Shown: positions 40,738 to 43,110 of the stretch, piece after piece
Numbering within the stretch: the stretch's first letter is position 1
Layout of the letters: each line of letters opens with the position of its first letter
Source: an uncultured Prevotellaceae bacterium
Lineage (GTDB): Bacteria; Bacteroidota; Bacteroidia; Bacteroidales; Bacteroidaceae
Reading direction: 5' to 3'
Assembly (NCBI GenBank): GCA_947166305.1
Contig: CAMVDV010000027.1
Span: 1-43,110, forward strand
DNA length: 43,110 bases
Notes under the pieces: model-generated
What the model was told of the DNA's origin: nothing
The model's input: only the letters and a program-made list of their open reading frames with translations
The model's database searches: none
Translations under genes and position numbers: made by a program

Positions 40738-40803
40738 TTGCAGCATCACGACCATGCAATTGCAGCATCATGACCGTGCAATTGCAGCATCATGACCATG
40801 CAA
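40738..40803. repeat. 22-bp tandem array 5 (3 units)
   Basis: Three near-identical 22-bp units, TTGCAGCATCATGACCATGC plus AA, differing at only a few positions. The ends TTGCA / TGCAA are inverted, so each unit is an imperfect palindrome. Confidence 0.92.
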
Positions 40804-40836
40804 TCAACATCGCCTGCCGCATCGTCCGTCAGCCTT

Positions 40837-40902
40837 GTTCGTGCGGATTCCCATCCTTGTTCGTGCGGATTTGTTGCCCAGTTCGTGCGGATTTGCAATC
40901 CG
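40837..40902. repeat. 22-bp tandem array 6 (3 units)
   Basis: Three units starting GTTCGTGCGGATT at exactly 22-bp spacing, with a variable second half. The third unit is the beginning of the two-hairpin repeat. Confidence 0.88.
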
Positions 40903-40934
40903 CACGCATGGAATATAGGGATTTGCAATCCCGC
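40881..40934 (-). repeat. Two-hairpin interspersed repeat, copy 2
   Basis: Inverted copy of 290-342, with the palindromes GTGCGGATTTGCAATCCGCA(C) and GGGATTTGCAATCCC joined by a GGAATATA linker. It differs from copy 1 at only a few positions. Confidence 0.75.
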
Positions 40935-41005
40935 AAAAACATCACAAGCTAATGCTGTCCGCTAAAAGAATGCAGTTCATCAGAGGGAAGACGACCCTGC
41001 CTGCG

Positions 41006-41097
41006 TAGGGACGCGCCGTGGCGCGTCCGTGTATGCAGCGAAGGCTCGGCGGAAGAGGAGGTGCCGCGGATGGCGGACGCGCCACGGCGCGTCCCTA
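41006..41097 (+). repeat. 92-bp palindrome-ended repeat, copy C
   Basis: Same 23-bp inverted ends and length as copies A and B, in the same orientation as A. Its interior shares GTGCCGCGGATGGC with inverted copy B. Confidence 0.85.
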
Positions 41098-41233
41098 CAA
41101 GCAAAAAAGCGGCAGGCCTGCTCCCTCTTTGGAGCCAGCCCGCCGCCTTCTTATTTTCTAATTGTCTAATTTTCTTATTCTCTTCCCGCTTTTCTTATTT
41201 TCTAAATTTCTAATTTTCTAAATCCCCTTCCTT

Positions 41234-42172
41234 TCAAGGCTTCCTTACAGGCCGGATGGGATGGCCACGATAGCGTGAACCACGATTCATCCCGGCGAAT
41301 TCGTAATAGCCACCATAGTCGCTACATTCCTGCGTCTCGCGTGTCCAATAACGAATGAAGTTCTCTAGAGATGTTCCTTCGTATACTCCCGCATAAGGCA
41401 AGAAGATACTGTTGCCGTTGGTGCCGGTATATAAATATCCCCAAACACCATTTATTTCTTTGTTCTCTTGCGTAGTATTATCTATCAGTTCCTGGAACTG
41501 TGCTATGCTTGGCGTCTGCCACTGGCTGCCCCAGTTCACCGTGGCGGCATCGTCCTCGGGAAGCAGCTCCGTCAGGCCGTCACCAATGAAGTTGCCACCT
41601 TCGTCATACCAAGCAGTACCTGTCTGACCGTCTGCAAAGGTGTACTTGTTGACCCCTTGCCAGTCACTGTATCCTTCTGTCATCCACTTGTAAGTGGCCC
41701 ACGTGTAGTCGTCTTTCGGCTCCGTCTCGCCCCAGGCATAGTAGAAGCCGTACTCCTCGGGAGCGTCCGCCCCAAGGTTCGTCGTAGCCCAAAGCGTGCC
41801 GCTCGGCAGCCCGAGGTCGACATATTCGTGATTGCCGGGAACGATCACAGCATTCACCTTCACCTGACACTCAGCCCAGACCTCGCTGCCATCCGCAGCA
41901 CGGCAGATGATGCGCGCATTGCCCCTGCCCGTGCCGGTCACCAGGCCGTTCTCGTCCACCTTCGCCGCCATCGGGTTGCTGCTCTCCCACGTCACGCTTT
42001 TATCGTCAGCGTCCTCGGGTAGCACCGTCGCCGTCAGCTGCAACGTCTGTCCCTTCTCCAGTTCCGCCGATTCCTGCGAGAGCTTTATCTCGCTCACGAG
42101 CTTCACGAAGTCCACCTCGTCCACCTCGTTCACGCGATACAGCTCGAAACTGCCGCCTCGCCACACTCGCAT
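41234..42172 (-). CDS. Ig-like (Big2) + FISUMP-domain surface protein, lacking its signal peptide
   Basis: A 312-aa frame: MRVWRGGSFELYRVNEVDEV is the usual lead-in of Bacteroidales secreted proteins, then a Big2 bacterial Ig-like domain (about 27-108, LQLTATVLPEDADDKSVTWE), then a FISUMP / Fib_succ_major domain (about 115-312, EYVDLGLPSGTLWATTNLGA, with WRxGRPVR-like end RGHPIRPVRKP). The protein should be exported, but its signal peptide is encoded just upstream in the same frame (42247-42179) and is separated by a TAG codon, so this ORF as it stands would stay inside the cell. It is best regarded as a probable pseudogene, or a gene needing stop-codon readthrough. Confidence 0.75.
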   Translation of the reverse strand: MRVWRGGSFELYRVNEVDEVDFVKLVSEIKLSQESAELEKGQTLQLTATVLPEDADDKSVTWESSNPMAAKVDENGLVTGTGRGNARIICRAADGSEVWAECQVKVNAVIVPGNHEYVDLGLPSGTLWATTNLGADAPEEYGFYYAWGETEPKDDYTWATYKWMTEGYSDWQGVNKYTFADGQTGTAWYDEGGNFIGDGLTELLPEDDAATVNWGSQWQTPSIAQFQELIDNTTQENKEINGVWGYLYTGTNGNSIFLPYAGVYEGTSLENFIRYWTRETQECSDYGGYYEFAGMNRGSRYRGHPIRPVRKP

Positions 42173-42178
42173 GGCACT

Positions 42179-42247
42179 CTATGCCCATGCCATCTGCACG
42201 CCCGCCGCTGCCAGCAACAAGCCTGCCAAAATACTCTTCATTCTCAT
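42179..42247 (-). pseudogene. Signal-peptide segment ending in an amber codon
   Basis: MRMKSILAGLLLAAAGVQMA followed by WA and TAG (42181-42179), then SAM in the same frame leading into the 312-aa ORF. A signal peptide followed by Gln would be normal; CAG to TAG is a single transition. I treat it as the 5' part of the same gene. Confidence 0.7.
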
Positions 42248-42391
42248 TTTGTTTCTTGTTTTTAGTTTGTTTGATTGAGTTATTGTTTGTTGTTTTCTTT
42301 TTTCTTTCATTCTTTCATTTCTTCATTCCCTCATTTCTTCCTCTCTTTCTTCATTTTTTCATTCTTTCATTCTTTCATTTATAAACAGCTT

Positions 42392-42429
42392 GCCCGCACG
42401 AAAGAGAATTCCTTCTCCTTCGCACGGGC
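42392..42429 (-). other. GNRA-capped hairpin in the leader of the FISUMP gene
   Basis: On the minus strand a 17-bp stem (GCCCGTGCGAAGGAGAA / TTCTCTTTCGTGCGGGC) closes on a GGAA tetraloop. Three pairs are G-U and would be mismatches on the other strand, so it is an RNA structure of the minus-strand transcript. Confidence 0.65.
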
Positions 42430-42471
42430 GCGCGCGTTATTATATATAATGTAAGAAGTCTTTAAGAGAGA

Positions 42472-42532
<61 letters not shown>

Positions 42533-42626
42533 CTTTTCTCTGACTTGTGCAACTTTCGGCGCAAGTCTTAAGCATATTTAACATCACACTTCTCATAGTT
42601 CCCAGACTTTTTCGACATTTACAGCA

Positions 42627-42634
42627 CAAAGATA
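42627..42634 (-). promoter_or_regulatory. Promoter -7 candidate for the FISUMP gene
   Basis: TATCTTTG on the minus strand; the transcript would have a 370-nt leader holding the (AC)n tract and the GNRA hairpin. Confidence 0.5.
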
Positions 42635-42649
42635 CAGCTTTTTTACCTT

Positions 42650-42800
42650 TCCCACCAAACACTCAGCAAACTTTCTGCATCATCATCATTCCCATCACCT
42701 CCCATTGTTCCCATTACCTCCCATTGTTCTCATTAGCTCCCATCATTTCCCATCCCCTCCCATTCCTCCCATCATTCCCTCCCTTCCCCCTCCCCCTCGG
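42650..42800. repeat. Degenerate 19-bp tandem repeats after the rRNA terminator
   Basis: Units of the type ACCTCCCATTGTTCCCATT repeat about four times with increasing divergence, merging into C/T-rich DNA. No gene is seen. Confidence 0.6.
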
Positions 42801-42823
42801 GGGAAAGCTCGGGAGAGGCAAAA

Positions 42824-42859
42824 CACAAAAAAGCCCCCCGAGATTGCTCTCGGAGGGCT
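42824..42859 (-). terminator. Intrinsic terminator of the rRNA operon
   Basis: On the minus strand, AGCCCTCCGAGA-GCAA-TCTCGGGGGGCT forms a 12-bp stem with a GNRA loop followed by six T, just after the 5S gene. Confidence 0.9.
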
Positions 42860-42869
42860 TCCTCAATAA

Positions 42870-42979
<110 letters not shown>

Positions 42980-43057
42980 AATAAGGCGACATATTTGGGC
43001 AAAAGCAAATGCAATGCGCTTCTTTCCAAAAAGCTGCAAGTATAACCGACGTGCGGA

Positions 43058-43110
43058 GGAAAGTTTCGGGCAATTAGTAAGGCTCGGCTTTGACGTCACC
43101 GTCTTTACAC
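43058..43110 (-). rRNA. rrl: 23S ribosomal RNA, 3' end (partial)
   Basis: The minus strand GTGTAAAGACGGTGACGTCA..GCCGAG..TTACTAATTGCCCG is the 3' terminus of a Bacteroidales 23S rRNA. The gene continues beyond the window. The mature end near 43058 is an estimate; a spacer of about 80 bp separates it from 5S. Confidence 0.85.

Larger units (their letters stand above)
40563..41233. other. Repeat-rich intergenic region left of the FISUMP gene
   Basis: No gene is supported. It holds two 22-bp arrays (40738-40803 and 40837-40902), the inverted copy of the two-hairpin repeat (40881-40934), repeat copy C (41006-41097) and an AT-rich TTTCTAATT repeat stretch (41150-41222) next to the FISUMP gene stop. 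Confidence 0.6.

Noticed and set aside
42172..42247. Genome-wide reassignment of TAG to glutamine
   Set aside because: The other genes here end normally, several with TAG (for example the LRR gene and fasciclin gene), so TAG is a stop in this genome; a point mutation is simpler.

Overview
The window is chromosomal DNA from a member of the Bacteroidales, most likely Prevotella or a close relative. Three things point there. Most genes sit behind the Bacteroidota promoter motif TAnnTTTG rather than a sigma70-type -10. Several secreted proteins end in the 'GRR/GK..(K)GIYI..GRKV' type C-terminus that is common in Prevotella surface proteins. The 5S and 23S 3'-end sequences at the right edge look like those of Bacteroidales. 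No genome-wide comparison was possible, so the genus is an inference.

Layout. 1-840: non-coding DNA with hairpin repeats, then a promoter and a strikingly structured RNA (about 535-762). 844-4630: a type III restriction-modification pair (mod, res), with a truncated gene scar directly behind res (4627-4887). 4940-8401: a SWIM/SNF2 helicase and an NAD-dependent epimerase. 8398-10107 (minus): a secreted leucine-rich-repeat protein. 10800-12955: a 3-keto-glycoside hydrolase-like protein (DUF1080) and a Tat-exported Gfo/Idh/MocA oxidoreductase. 13063-19493: a stand-alone IMP cyclohydrolase domain followed by the rod-shape and cell-wall elongation operon mreB-mreC-mreD-pbp2-rodA. 19494-22720: a repeat-rich, AT-rich island with 92-bp palindrome-ended elements, tandem arrays and a compact minus-strand cluster of small genes (coiled-coil protein, 50-aa protein, YbjQ family, 36-aa ORF, PLD-type nuclease whose end is replaced by a repeat). 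22722-27019: a fasciclin lipoprotein and a GH99-like (WbsX) protein. 27153-30459 (minus): wza/wzc-type capsule export genes. 30605-31138: an RlpA-like protein. 31254-35699 (minus): a secreted protein and a Ser-type sulfatase that share a repeated C-terminal module. 35906-40301 (minus): carB and a GT4 glycosyltransferase behind a probable attenuator. 40302-42626: intergenic repeats and a FISUMP-domain surface protein cut off from its signal peptide by an amber codon. 42824-43110 (minus): the end of an rRNA operon (23S 3' end, 5S, terminator).

Functional themes are peptidoglycan elongation and shape (mreBCD, pbp2, rodA, rlpA-like), surface polysaccharide export and modification (wza/wzc, GT4, epimerase, WbsX-like), glycan breakdown (sulfatase, DUF1080, Gfo/Idh), nucleotide synthesis (purH domain, carB) and defence (type III R-M). 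The least explained parts are the structured RNA ahead of the R-M genes, the small-gene cluster at 20.4-22.0 kb, six unrelated tandem arrays that all have a 22-bp period, the leader/terminator ahead of carB, and the module shared by the sulfatase and its neighbour.
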